Positions 55,894 through 64,000 of a DNA stretch of 64,000 nucleotides are shown one piece after another. This DNA comes from an uncultured Formosa sp. GTDB lineage: Bacteria > Bacteroidota > Bacteroidia > Flavobacteriales > Flavobacteriaceae. The position numbers were made by a program, and so were the translations under genes. Position 1 is the stretch's first letter, and each line of letters begins with the position of its first letter. Location of the stretch: positions 62,001-126,000 of the forward strand of contig CAJXDP010000002.1 of the NCBI GenBank assembly GCA_913052445.1, written 5' to 3'. The notes under the pieces are model-generated. The model saw only the letters and a program-made list of their open reading frames with translations, made no database searches and was not told where the DNA came from.

Positions 55894-57804
55894 ATGTCCA
55901 AAGGAAAAATTAATGTATCTGTTGATAATATTTTCCCACTGATAAAGAAATTTCTCTACAGTGATCATGAAATATTCTTACGTGAACTTGTAAGTAATGC
56001 GACTGATGCAACGTTAAAATTAAAACATCTTACCAATATCGGAGAGACTACTGTCAAATATGGAAGTCCAAAAATTGAAATAAAAATTGACAAAGAAGGT
56101 AAAAAGCTTCATATTATTGATGAAGGTCTTGGAATGACTTCAGAAGAAGTTCAAAAGTATATTAATGAAGTTGCTTTTTCTGGAGCAGAAGAATTCTTAG
56201 ACAAATATAAAGATAAATTAGACGACTCTGGAATTATCGGTCATTTTGGACTGGGATTCTATTCCGCATTTATGGTTGCTGAAAAAGTAGAAATAATCAC
56301 TAAGTCATTTAAAGATGAACCTGCGGCCCATTGGACTTGCGATGGAAGCCCTGAGTATACCCTCGAAGCTTCTGACAAAAAAGAACGTGGCTCAGAAATT
56401 ATTTTACACATCGCCGAAGATTCTATAGAATTTTTAGAAGAGCCCAGAATTACGTCACTTCTAAATAAATACAACAAATTCATGCCGATCCCGATTAAAT
56501 TTGGGACTAAAGAAATTGATGATGAAACGCACGAACCAAAAACAACCACTGATAAAGACGGAAAAGAGACTACCGAACCCAAACAAAAAGTGACGGTTGA
56601 TAACATCATAAACAATCCAACACCTGCTTGGACTAAGCAACCAGCTGAGCTAAAGGATGAAGACTATAAAGGGTTTTACCGAGAATTATATCCTGCACAA
56701 TTCGAAGAGCCTTTGTTCAATATTCACTTAAATGTAGATTATCCTTTCAATTTAACTGGGATTTTATATTTCCCAAAAATGGGAGAGGATATGAACATGC
56801 AAAAGGATAAAATTCAATTGTATCAAAACCAAGTGTTTGTAACAGACAATGTGGAAGGGATTGTTCCTGAATTTTTAACCATGCTTCGTGGGGTGATTGA
56901 TTCTCCTGATATTCCATTGAATGTATCAAGATCTTATCTTCAAGCCGATGGTGCTGTTAAAAAAATCGCATCTTATATTACCAAGAAAGTAGCTGATAAA
57001 ATGAAATCTCTTTTCAATTCAAACAGAGAAGATTTTGAAGCTAAATGGAATGATATTAAAATTGTAATTGAATACGGAATGCTTTCAGAAGATAAGTTTT
57101 TTGAGAAATCAGAAGCGTTTGTCCTCTACCCTACTGTTGATGGAACGTACTACACCTATGACGAGCTTTACAATAAAATCAAAGCAAACCAAACTGACAA
57201 GGATGATAAATTAGTAATCCTGTACGCTTCTGACAAAGATGCTCAACACAGTTATATTGAAACTGCAAAAACAAAAGGTTATGAGGTATTATTGTTAGAC
57301 TCACCTATAGTCTCTCATTTGATTCAAAAACTAGAAAGTACAAAAGAAAATATTTCTTTCGTAAGAGTAGATTCAGACCATGTTGATAATCTGATTAAAA
57401 AAGAGGAAACGACTGTATCTAAGCTAAGTGAGGACGATAAAACAGCTCTTGAAAGCGTTCTAAAAGAAGTGGTGCCATCGGAGAAATTCATGGTCCAGCT
57501 AGAAGCAATGGATAGTAATTCAGCTCCCTTTATGATCACACAGCCTGAGTTTATGCGTCGTATGAAAGAGATGCAACAAACTGGAGGAAGTGGTATGTTT
57601 GGGATGGGTAATATGCCGGAAATGTACAATCTTGTTGTTAACACCAATTCCGAACTTGTTAGTGAGATTTTGAATACCAAAACAAAGAAAAAACAACAGC
57701 GATTAATCAATCAGAGCTTAGACTTAGCACAATTGTCACAAGGACTTTTGAAAGGAGAGGCTTTGACCAATTTTATTAATCGTAGTTACGAAATGATTAA
57801 ATAG
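55894..57804 (+). CDS. htpG: molecular chaperone HtpG (Hsp90)
   Basis: The 636 residues start with the GHKL ATPase domain: IFLRELVSNATDATLKLKHL, LHIIDEGLGMTSEEVQKYIN, and GIIGHFGLGFYSAFMVAEKV (the lid glycines). The charged linker (about 205-235; DDETHEPKTTTDKDG) is longer than in E. coli. The middle domain has GILYFPKMGEDMNMQKDKIQ and a catalytic arginine region FLTMLRGVIDSPDIPLNVSR. The C-terminal domain mediates dimerisation. It remodels client proteins with DnaK. It is monocistronic with its own terminator. Confidence 0.98.
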   Translation: MSKGKINVSVDNIFPLIKKFLYSDHEIFLRELVSNATDATLKLKHLTNIGETTVKYGSPKIEIKIDKEGKKLHIIDEGLGMTSEEVQKYINEVAFSGAEEFLDKYKDKLDDSGIIGHFGLGFYSAFMVAEKVEIITKSFKDEPAAHWTCDGSPEYTLEASDKKERGSEIILHIAEDSIEFLEEPRITSLLNKYNKFMPIPIKFGTKEIDDETHEPKTTTDKDGKETTEPKQKVTVDNIINNPTPAWTKQPAELKDEDYKGFYRELYPAQFEEPLFNIHLNVDYPFNLTGILYFPKMGEDMNMQKDKIQLYQNQVFVTDNVEGIVPEFLTMLRGVIDSPDIPLNVSRSYLQADGAVKKIASYITKKVADKMKSLFNSNREDFEAKWNDIKIVIEYGMLSEDKFFEKSEAFVLYPTVDGTYYTYDELYNKIKANQTDKDDKLVILYASDKDAQHSYIETAKTKGYEVLLLDSPIVSHLIQKLESTKENISFVRVDSDHVDNLIKKEETTVSKLSEDDKTALESVLKEVVPSEKFMVQLEAMDSNSAPFMITQPEFMRRMKEMQQTGGSGMFGMGNMPEMYNLVVNTNSELVSEILNTKTKKKQQRLINQSLDLAQLSQGLLKGEALTNFINRSYEMIK

Positions 57805-57817
57805 TTTTATTATTATC

Positions 57818-57847
57818 AAAAAGGCGGTCTTTATGGGCCGCTTTTTT
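57818..57847 (+). terminator. htpG rho-independent terminator
   Basis: A G+C-rich stem (GCGGTC at 57824-57829 with GGCCGC-type arm at 57836-57841, one G-T pair) is extended by an A tract pairing with T8. It lies 13 bases past the htpG stop. Confidence 0.88.
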
Positions 57848-57923
57848 TTATTAAACTTAATATTTTATCACTAAAGTTTGGCAAGAAAAAAAAACTTAAA
57901 CTAAATTAAAGCAAATTATTAGT

Positions 57924-58526
57924 ATGTCTTTATTTGATGCATCAAAACCGCTCAAAATTAAATTACTAAATGCTGAAATTGAATATACTCCAGCATTTTT
58001 TAATTTAAAAGAATCTAAGAAATTATTTGATCTCATTTATAATAAAACCAATTGGATTGAAGACAATATTCGTGTGTATGGAAAGGTTTATAAACAGCCC
58101 CGTCTAACGGCTTTTTATGCAAATAATGACAAAGCATATGGATATTCAAATATATCAATGAAACCTCAGCCATTTAGCCCCATTCTGAATGCTGTAAAAT
58201 TGAAAATTGAAAAAGCTACCAAAATGACTTTTTCGTCCTGTTTATTAAATTTATATAGAGATGGACAAGACAGTAATGGCTGGCATTCAGATAATGAAAA
58301 AGAACTTGGAAAAAACCCTGTAATCGCCTCGTTAAGTCTGGGAGCTGAACGCCTTTTTCATCTCAAACATAAAAGCATAAAAACACTCAAACATAAGCTA
58401 ACACTGCAAAACGGCAGCTTATTACTAATGAAAGGTGATACACAACATCACTGGCTTCATCAAATTCCAAAAACAAAGAAACTGATTGATAAGCGAATCA
58501 ATTTAACCTTTAGACTTATTAAGTAG
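57924..58526 (+). CDS. alkB: AlkB-family 2-oxoglutarate-dependent dioxygenase
   Basis: The 200 residues have the 2OG-Fe(II) oxygenase core: RVYGKVYKQPRLTAFYANND, NLYRDGQDSNGWHSDNEKEL with the HxD iron ligands, PVIASLSLGAERLFHLKHK, MKGDTQHHWLHQIPKT with the second histidine, and RINLTFRLIK with the two arginines binding 2-oxoglutarate. It repairs alkylated bases (1-meA, 3-meC) in DNA or RNA. The sequence resembles the ALKBH2/3-like group more than E. coli AlkB. Confidence 0.92.
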   Translation: MSLFDASKPLKIKLLNAEIEYTPAFFNLKESKKLFDLIYNKTNWIEDNIRVYGKVYKQPRLTAFYANNDKAYGYSNISMKPQPFSPILNAVKLKIEKATKMTFSSCLLNLYRDGQDSNGWHSDNEKELGKNPVIASLSLGAERLFHLKHKSIKTLKHKLTLQNGSLLLMKGDTQHHWLHQIPKTKKLIDKRINLTFRLIK

Positions 58527-58556
58527 TTGAAAAAATAGTTCTAGAAAAAATCAATG

Positions 58557-58587
58557 TTTATCCCGCTAATGATTTTTTCTATATTTG
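58557..58587 (+). promoter_or_regulatory. promoter of the DUF819 gene
   Basis: A -7 box TATATTTG (58580-58587) is preceded at 19 bases by TTTA (58557-58560), a near match to the TTTG -33 box. The ATG lies 19 bases downstream at 58607. Confidence 0.5.
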
Positions 58588-58606
58588 CAACAAACTAAAT
58601 TAAATT

Positions 58607-59923
58607 ATGAGAGACACATCTCCATTATTCACAGACGATACTATTGTATTTGGTTTGTTGATGTCTGCAATTGCATTAATTTTTTACACAGAATCAAGAT
58701 CTTCAGGCTTCTGGAAAAAGTTTTACAAAATAGTTCCAGGCTTATTCATGGCTTATATGATCCCAGCATTATTCACTACCCTTGGATGGATTGCACCCGA
58801 ATGGGAAAGTCATACCCAAAGTGGTGAAATCATTAAAGGAAGCAGTAATTTATACTATGTGGCCAGTCGTTATTTATTACCAGCTGCATTGGTATTAATG
58901 ACATTGAGTATCGACTTAAAAGGAGTTGTTAACCTAGGTTGGAAAGCTTTGATTATGTTTTTTACAGGAACCTTAGGCATCATTATTGGAGGCCCGATAG
59001 CCATTTTTCTAATCTCATTTATTTCTCCAGAAACCATTGGAGGCATTGGACCTGATGCTGTTTGGAGAGGCCTCTCTACTCTGGCTGGAAGTTGGATTGG
59101 TGGCGGTGCTAATCAAACTGCAATGCTGGAAATATATGGATACAACCAAAAACTGTATGGCGGAATGGTCTTTGTTGATATTGTCGTGGCCAACATATGG
59201 ATGGCACTACTCTTAATAGGCATCGGGAAATCCGACAAAATAAACAAATGGTTAAAAGCAGATACCACTGCAATAGAAACTTTAAAAGATAAAGTATCAA
59301 ACTTTACAGAAGGTGTCAAACGAACCCCCACACTAACCGACATTATGATTATGGTAGGGATTGCTTTTGGGACCGTTAGCTTTGCGCATTTATGCTCCGG
59401 CTTTTTAGCTCCTTTTTTTAGCGAATATATCTCCACGATAAAATCTGAAACCTCCAGAAATATATTTACTTTTCTTGGGTCGTCATTCTTTTGGATGATT
59501 AGTATTGCTACTTTGATTGCTATAGGGCTTTCTTTTACTAAAGCGAAAAACTATGAAGGCGTAGGCGCCAGTAAATTTGGGAGTGTCTTTATTTACATTT
59601 TAGTTGCTACAATTGGTATGAAAATGGATTTGACTATGATTTTTGACAATACAGGTCTTATCGCTATTGGAGTTATTTGGATGACTATTCACGCACTTCT
59701 TTTAATTGGAGTTGCAAAATTAATTAGAGCTCCTTACTTCTTTTTAGCTGTTGGTAGCCAAGCTAACGTTGGAGGAGCAGCCTCCGCCCCTATAGTTGCC
59801 TCTGCATTTCATCCATCATTAGCAACTGTAGGAGTTTTGTTAGCTGTATTCGGGTATGCCATAGGAACTATTGCAGCAATCGCGTGTACAATACTTATGG
59901 AACTAGCAGCCGCAAATGCTTAA
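58607..59923 (+). CDS. DUF819 family membrane protein (putative transporter)
   Basis: This is a 438-residue protein with about 11 hydrophobic segments: VFGLLMSAIALIFYTESRSS at the N-terminus, LYYVASRYLLPAALVLMTLS, STLAGSWIGGGANQTAMLEI, and a late AVGSQANVGGAASAPIVASA repeat of the same Gly/Ala-rich motif. The internal symmetry is that of secondary carriers. DUF819 (YjcL-like) has no defined substrate. The next gene overlaps only if its upstream frame start is used; with the ATG at 59955 they are 31 bases apart. Confidence 0.9.
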   Translation: MRDTSPLFTDDTIVFGLLMSAIALIFYTESRSSGFWKKFYKIVPGLFMAYMIPALFTTLGWIAPEWESHTQSGEIIKGSSNLYYVASRYLLPAALVLMTLSIDLKGVVNLGWKALIMFFTGTLGIIIGGPIAIFLISFISPETIGGIGPDAVWRGLSTLAGSWIGGGANQTAMLEIYGYNQKLYGGMVFVDIVVANIWMALLLIGIGKSDKINKWLKADTTAIETLKDKVSNFTEGVKRTPTLTDIMIMVGIAFGTVSFAHLCSGFLAPFFSEYISTIKSETSRNIFTFLGSSFFWMISIATLIAIGLSFTKAKNYEGVGASKFGSVFIYILVATIGMKMDLTMIFDNTGLIAIGVIWMTIHALLLIGVAKLIRAPYFFLAVGSQANVGGAASAPIVASAFHPSLATVGVLLAVFGYAIGTIAAIACTILMELAAANA

Positions 59924-59954
59924 AAATAATTATATTTCAATCTCAAAACTTTTT

Positions 59955-60644
59955 ATGAAAAAGTCTTTATTATATATTAGTATTCTTCTAACAACAGCTT
60001 GTAGTCAAACCAATAAAAAAATGACGGTTAGTGGAACTATTAAAGGCCTTCAGAAAGGGACTCTTTACCTTCAACATGTAAAGCAGGCTAGCTATATTAC
60101 TTTAGATTCTTTGGTTATTAATAATTCAACTAGTTTCAAGATGGGTTGTAACCTTAGAGAGGCAGAAATACTATTCTTAAGCTTATCTGAAGACGTCAAT
60201 GCTGAACGGATATCTTTTTTTGGCAGTGATGGTGAGACTAAGATAAACACCTCTCTTAAGCGTTTTAAATTTGATGCTCAAATAGAAGGAGGCGCTCAAC
60301 AAGAACTGTTAGAATCTTACTACGAAGACATGACTCGATTTAAAGACCAAAAGCTAGAGTTTATCAAGGATAAGATGAATGCACAAAAGGATATGGACTT
60401 AGAGCTAGCAGAACAAATACAATCGAAAATAGATAACGTATTGCGGCGAAGCTATCTATACACCATTAACTTTGCTATCAGCAATAAACATAGTGAAGTA
60501 TCTCCTTATTTAGCAGTCGCAGAGATTTATGATGCTAATGTGAAATACTTAGACACCATTAACAGCGTACTTCCAAAAAATATTGCTAATTCTAAATATG
60601 GCATTATTTTGGAAGACTATATTAAAAAAATAAAGTCTGAATAA
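59955..60644 (+). CDS. DUF4369-containing lipoprotein
   Basis: The predicted 229-residue lipoprotein (LLTTACSQTNKK) contains a DUF4369 domain (about 20-120; VSGTIKGLQKGTLYLQHVKQ, YITLDSLVINNSTSFKM) and a helical second half (about 125-229). DUF4369 normally precedes a thioredoxin-like TlpA domain, but none is present here. The ATG at 59955 is preferred over 59916 because it starts the signal peptide. Probably co-transcribed with the DUF819 gene. Function is unknown. Confidence 0.85.
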   Translation: MKKSLLYISILLTTACSQTNKKMTVSGTIKGLQKGTLYLQHVKQASYITLDSLVINNSTSFKMGCNLREAEILFLSLSEDVNAERISFFGSDGETKINTSLKRFKFDAQIEGGAQQELLESYYEDMTRFKDQKLEFIKDKMNAQKDMDLELAEQIQSKIDNVLRRSYLYTINFAISNKHSEVSPYLAVAEIYDANVKYLDTINSVLPKNIANSKYGIILEDYIKKIKSE

Positions 60645-60645
60645 T

Positions 60646-60912
60646 TTACAGTTTGTTAATCTTTTCGATTAATGCCTTTCCTTGAGTTTCAAGATCTTGA
60701 GCTATAGACTTGAAATGTGTTTTTTGATTTTCAACTTTCTTAGCATTTACTTTTTCGATCAATTGATCAAAGGTAGCTATCGCTTCATCAATTAAAGCTT
60801 CACTTTTTTTAGTGTCTTTATCTGTATTAGCATATTCCCAAATGTATACTGCTTCAATTATATCTCCTAATACGTAATTGATATCTTTTTTTAAATTTCT
60901 AACGTTAGCCAT
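60646..60912 (-). CDS. small helical protein of unknown function
   Basis: The 88 residues are almost entirely alpha-helical and charged, with coiled-coil-like heptads: ANVRNLKKDINYVLGDIIEA, VYIWEYANTDKD, and ATFDQLIEKVNAKKVENQKT. No signal or cysteine is present. Proteins with this NVRNLKKDINYVLGDII start recur in Flavobacteriia, but I know of no function. It is convergent with the DUF4369 gene (1 base apart) and upstream of nothing on its strand except manA, 37 bases away. Confidence 0.8.
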   Translation of the reverse strand: MANVRNLKKDINYVLGDIIEAVYIWEYANTDKDTKKSEALIDEAIATFDQLIEKVNAKKVENQKTHFKSIAQDLETQGKALIEKINKL

Positions 60913-60948
60913 AATCTATAAATTTAGTTTTTGCAAAACTACGTAATT

Positions 60949-61911
60949 TTAAATATAAACTTCTAAAAGTTTTGCATGATTTGTAGAAATAGAAAAGCTT
61001 TTTATACACGCTGGAATTAAAACGGTCTCGCCCTTAGAAAATTCAGTTTGATGCCCCTCAATAATAATAACCGCACTACCTTCAACACAGATGTAGATCA
61101 TAAATGAATCATGAATATTTTCCACTATTTGCAAAGACTTCACTTTAACTATATTTGTGGTGAAATAAGGACATGAAACTAATTCAGTAGAAATCTGGGC
61201 ATCTCGAGAATAGTTTACTCGGTAATTATCAGGCATATTGAAGTCAAAAGCTTCAAGTGCAATGTCGTTATGTAATTCCCGATGATTTCCTTCAGAATCA
61301 ACGCGATCCCAGTCATAAACGCGGTAAGTGATGTCACTAGTCTGTTGAATCTCAGCTAAAAGGACACCAGCACCAATAGCATGAATCCTCCCAACTTCAA
61401 TAAAATAAGTATCACCTGCATCAACTTTATCAAAATTTAAAATATGCTCAAGGGTTTTGGCTTCAAGATGTTTTAAATATAATTCTTTAGTCATCGGTTG
61501 GTTAAAACCAACAATTAGGTTTGAGTCAGAATCTGCTTGAACTACATACCACATTTCGGTTTTCCCAAAACTATTATGGCGCGCTTTAGCCAGGGCATCG
61601 TTAGGATGTAACTGGACGGAAAGGTCCAATTTGGCATCGATGAATTTTACAAGCAATGGAAATTTAGTGCCGAATTGTTGAAAATTCTTATGCCCCAGTA
61701 GTTCAGCTGTGTGAAGTTCCATCAACGACTTAAGAGATGTTCCTGCCATACTACCATTTGATACAATAGAGGTATCGCCTTCTACATCACTGATTTCCCA
61801 ACTTTCACCCGCTTCAGCAGAAGAAGTGGGCTTATTTAAAATTTTCTGAAGTTTTTGACCCCCCCAAATTTTGTCTTTAAGAATGGGTTGAAATTTAAAA
61901 GGATAAAGCAT
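60949..61911 (-). CDS. manA: mannose-6-phosphate isomerase, type I
   Basis: The 320 residues form a double-cupin zinc enzyme: FQPILKDKIWGGQKLQKILN, GESWEISDVEGDTSIVSNG, and LVKFIDAKLDLSVQLHPND with the zinc ligands Gln and His. GKTEMWYVVQADSD supplies a glutamate, and DAGDTYFIEVGRIHAIGAG another histidine. It interconverts mannose-6-phosphate and fructose-6-phosphate for nucleotide-sugar and mannan-derived mannose metabolism. That would fit the beta-mannosidase upstream in the window, though they are 50 kb apart. Confidence 0.95.
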   Translation of the reverse strand: MLYPFKFQPILKDKIWGGQKLQKILNKPTSSAEAGESWEISDVEGDTSIVSNGSMAGTSLKSLMELHTAELLGHKNFQQFGTKFPLLVKFIDAKLDLSVQLHPNDALAKARHNSFGKTEMWYVVQADSDSNLIVGFNQPMTKELYLKHLEAKTLEHILNFDKVDAGDTYFIEVGRIHAIGAGVLLAEIQQTSDITYRVYDWDRVDSEGNHRELHNDIALEAFDFNMPDNYRVNYSRDAQISTELVSCPYFTTNIVKVKSLQIVENIHDSFMIYICVEGSAVIIIEGHQTEFSKGETVLIPACIKSFSISTNHAKLLEVYI

Positions 61912-61931
61912 GTTTAAATCTATAATTTATA

Positions 61932-62342
61932 TTATAAGCCTGAATAAGTTACAAAATTACGAGGTGTTTCATACAGCGTAACTTCCAACTTTAGGTTTGA
62001 ATCGAGTACCGCTTTTAATTTATCGTAAATAACCACTACAATATTTTCTGCAGTGGGATTTAAATTTTTGAATTCAGGAACATCAACGTTTAAATTTTTA
62101 TGATCAAACGCATCTTCAATTTCTGATTTTATAAAGTCTTTCAATATTTTCACGTCCACAACATAGCCTGTCTCTGGATCAATTTCACCAGTTACACTTA
62201 CGGTTAAATCGTAATTATGGCCATGAAAATTAGGGTTATTACACTTACCAAAAACAGCATCATTTTTCTCAAAGCTCCAATCAGGACGGTATAATCTATG
62301 TGCGGCATTAAAATGTGCTTTTCTACTTACTGTTACTTTCAT
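61932..62342 (-). CDS. queD: 6-carboxytetrahydropterin synthase / PTPS family (QueD-like)
   Basis: The 136 residues carry the zinc-binding histidines of the PTPS family: FNAAHRLYRPDW and NPNFHGHNYDLTVSVTG, the catalytic cysteine in FGKCNNPNFHGH, and VVDVKILKDFIKSEIEDAFD then HKNLNVDVPEF. QueD makes the queuosine precursor 6-carboxy-tetrahydropterin; related members make pterins. The ATG overlaps the idi 3' end by 20 bases, so it is co-transcribed. Confidence 0.93.
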   Translation of the reverse strand: MKVTVSRKAHFNAAHRLYRPDWSFEKNDAVFGKCNNPNFHGHNYDLTVSVTGEIDPETGYVVDVKILKDFIKSEIEDAFDHKNLNVDVPEFKNLNPTAENIVVVIYDKLKAVLDSNLKLEVTLYETPRNFVTYSGL

Positions 62343-62862
62343 TAGTTGTGTTTATATGTTCGTAAAATTTTTCAAATATGATTTTAAACCACTCGGTATA
62401 GAGTGCTGGTTGAAGGTCAATATCTGACTTCACAGATTCCAATGGCATCCACTTCCAGTTTTCTACTTCTTCCAAATTGATCACAGGAGGGTTTTCAAAA
62501 TGTCCAACCAATATATGGTCTAGTTCGTGCTCTGTAAGCCCATTATCAAAATGAGCCTTGTAGATAAAAGAGGTTGTTTCTTTGAGTGGAGTTATAAATC
62601 CCATTTCTTCCTTTAAACGCCGAGTTCCTGCTTCAATATTAGATTCTCCGTTACGTTGGTGAGAACAACATGTATTGGTCCATAATAATGGAGAATGGTA
62701 TTTATGGGCTGCTCTTTGTTGCAACATTAATTCATTCTTAGTATTAAAAACAAAAACTGAAAAAGCACGGTGTAATACGGCATTTTCATGCGCTTCCATT
62801 TTCGGCATTAATCCAATTTGCTCATCTTGTTCATTTACAAGAATTACCTGTTCTTCAATCAT
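62323..62862 (-). CDS. idi: isopentenyl-diphosphate delta-isomerase, type I
   Basis: This is a 179-residue Nudix-fold enzyme: VILVNEQDEQIGLMPKMEAH, HRAFSVFVFNTKNELMLQQR, PLLWTNTCCSHQRNGESNIE with the active-site cysteine region, GTRRLKEEMGFITPLKETTS (Nudix helix) and DHILVGHFENPPVINLEEVE. It converts IPP to DMAPP in isoprenoid synthesis. ATG at 62862 is preferred over the TTG one codon upstream. It heads the idi-queD-manA unit. Confidence 0.95.
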   Translation of the reverse strand: MIEEQVILVNEQDEQIGLMPKMEAHENAVLHRAFSVFVFNTKNELMLQQRAAHKYHSPLLWTNTCCSHQRNGESNIEAGTRRLKEEMGFITPLKETTSFIYKAHFDNGLTEHELDHILVGHFENPPVINLEEVENWKWMPLESVKSDIDLQPALYTEWFKIIFEKFYEHINTTNESNSK

Positions 62863-62945
62863 CAAACAAAAATATTAACTATATATTTAATTTTTACTAA
62901 TTTCTTCCTAAAGTTGCCGTTGAGAAGCATTAAAAATAAACCAGC

Positions 62946-64000
62946 TTAAAGCATCTCTAAAAAATCCTTTTCAGAAATAACAGGAACTTTCAAACTATCC
63001 GCTTTGGTACGTTTACTCGGCCCCATATTTGCGCCAGCGACCACAAATGAAGTCTTAGCAGAAATAGAACTTACTACTTTTCCGCCATTAGAATCTATTA
63101 ACTCTTTAAGCTCGTCTCTAGAAACTGTTTCAAAAATACCCGAGACCACAAAGCGAAGCCCCTGTAATTGTGTCGTTTGGTTAGAGAGCGCTTCTTCTGA
63201 CAACTCTAACTGCACGCCATAGAGTATCAAACGAGAAACCATTTTAATATTCGCCTCTTTTTTAAAAAATGCTACGACACTCTCAGCTATTTTAACTCCA
63301 ATTTCATCAACTGTTTCCAAACCTTCTAAAGTAGCTTCCGACAAAGCCTTTATCGACTTATAATGTTTTGCTAATTTTTTTGCAACGGTCTCTCCAACAT
63401 AACGAATGCCTAACCCAAACAAGACACGTTCAAAAGACACCTCTTTTGATGATTGAACGCCATTAACTAAATTATCTGCACTCTTGCTAGCCATCCGATC
63501 TAAGTGAATAATTTGATCCGTTGTCAACTCATATAAATCTGCATAATCTCGAATCAAACCCGCATTGACCAACAAAGCAACTGTTTCACCACCCAGACCT
63601 TCAATATCCAACGCTTTTCTGGAAATATAATGTTGAATACGCCCAATAATTTGAGGTAAACACCCCATATCATTGGGACAGTAATGCTGCGCTTCTCCAT
63701 CTTTTCTGATCAGGGATGTCTCACATTCGGGACACGAATTAATATAAACTGTTTTAGATGAATCTTGTGAACGACGACTTGGGTCAACACCAATGATTTT
63801 GGGAATGATCTCCCCGCCTTTTTCGACATAAACCCAATCTCCAATACGAACGTCTAATTTATCAATTTGATCAGCATTATGCAGAGACGCTCTTTTTACA
63901 ATTGTTCCTGCTAGCTCTACCGGGAGCAGGTTGGCTACGGGAGTAATAGCGCCAGTTCGGCCCACCTGATACGAAATGTGTTTAAGCAAAGTAGACACTT
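62946..64000 (-). CDS. ligA: NAD-dependent DNA ligase LigA, C-terminal part (5' end outside window)
   Basis: The frame runs off the right edge; about 350 C-terminal residues are present. They include the end of the adenylation domain (YQVGRTGAITPVANLLPVEL), the OB fold (TIVKRASLHNADQIDKLDVR, IGDWVYVEKGGEIIPKIIGV), the four-cysteine zinc finger (CPECETSLIRKDGEAQHYC...C), helix-hairpin-helix repeats and a BRCT domain (GLRFVVSGIFETVSRDELKE). The catalytic KxDG lysine lies outside the window. Essential for joining Okazaki fragments. Confidence 0.97.
   Translation of the reverse strand, partial: VSTLLKHISYQVGRTGAITPVANLLPVELAGTIVKRASLHNADQIDKLDVRIGDWVYVEKGGEIIPKIIGVDPSRRSQDSSKTVYINSCPECETSLIRKDGEAQHYCPNDMGCLPQIIGRIQHYISRKALDIEGLGGETVALLVNAGLIRDYADLYELTTDQIIHLDRMASKSADNLVNGVQSSKEVSFERVLFGLGIRYVGETVAKKLAKHYKSIKALSEATLEGLETVDEIGVKIAESVVAFFKKEANIKMVSRLILYGVQLELSEEALSNQTTQLQGLRFVVSGIFETVSRDELKELIDSNGGKVVSSISAKTSFVVAGANMGPSKRTKADSLKVPVISEKDFLEML

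Noticed and set aside
58585-58827. Second frame overlapping the start of the DUF819 gene
   Set aside because: It is out of frame with the clear membrane-protein gene and has no family-like sequence.
62867-62874. CAAAAATA as a -7 element for idi
   Set aside because: It is only 5 bases from the start codon, so the transcript would begin at or after the ATG. A further promoter is likely upstream.

Overview
The window is chromosomal DNA from a low-GC member of the Bacteroidota, most likely a marine Flavobacteriaceae. The evidence is three TonB-dependent receptors, C-terminal type IX secretion (T9SS) sorting domains, a GLPGLI-family protein, the rpmB-rpmG-DUF4295-ftsY block, BshC (bacillithiol synthesis), an N-terminally extended NusB, a DUF3276/PUR protein, and several promoters of the Bacteroidetes form TTTG-N19-20-TAnnTTTG. 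No rRNA or tRNA gene, insertion sequence, prophage or CRISPR array was seen. Genes cover nearly the whole window. Only one gene-free stretch exceeds 300 bases (about 25011-25438).

Layout. 1-5.7 kb: a left-truncated esterase-like hydrolase, a DASS/SLC13 anion transporter, then a co-directional trio of small His/Cys protein, TonB receptor and acidic lipoprotein that looks like a metal-uptake locus. 5.9-9.2 kb: a cutC to GH2 beta-mannosidase operon with a 4-base overlap. 9.4-12.9 kb: a short methyltransferase-like relic, a SOUL haem-binding protein, and a DtxR/MntR-type regulator divergent from a second TonB receptor with duplicated elements in the shared promoter. 12.9-25 kb: an envelope and secreted-protein region with a CotH/lamin-tail T9SS protein, a fasciclin lipoprotein, a DUF3089 hydrolase, a penicillin-acylase-family Ntn hydrolase, an aspartate racemase, a DUF1800-DUF1501 pair and a GLPGLI protein. 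25.4-36 kb: metabolic and housekeeping genes (quinone-type oxidoreductase, nitronate monooxygenase, LysE exporter, pyrD, pepT, yajC, DUF1573, nusB, ABC exporter, DUF3276, CsaA-like protein, redoxin). 36-50 kb: a long minus-strand core block (LysM/LpoA-like protein, guaA, bshC, rimO, ftsY, DUF4295, rpmG, rpmB, cinA, FAH-family, DEDDh exonuclease, 2-oxoacid dehydrogenase E2, glycosyltransferase, recR). 50-64 kb: a sodium/solute symporter, CoA-binding protein, third TonB receptor, fabH, htpG, alkB, DUF819 transporter, DUF4369 lipoprotein, a small coiled-coil protein, manA, queD, idi and the C-terminal part of ligA running off the right edge.

No defence island or clearly new multi-gene machine is present. 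The best leads are the metal-type TonB trio (2.3-5.7 kb), the DtxR-controlled receptor with twin promoter-overlapping repeats (10.57-10.62 kb), a LysM plus type-1 periplasmic-binding-protein fusion resembling a peptidoglycan-synthase activator, a class-2-sized PyrD with cysteine at the expected catalytic-base position, CutC coupled to a glycosidase, and two TTG starts placed exactly 6 bases after the upstream stop codon.
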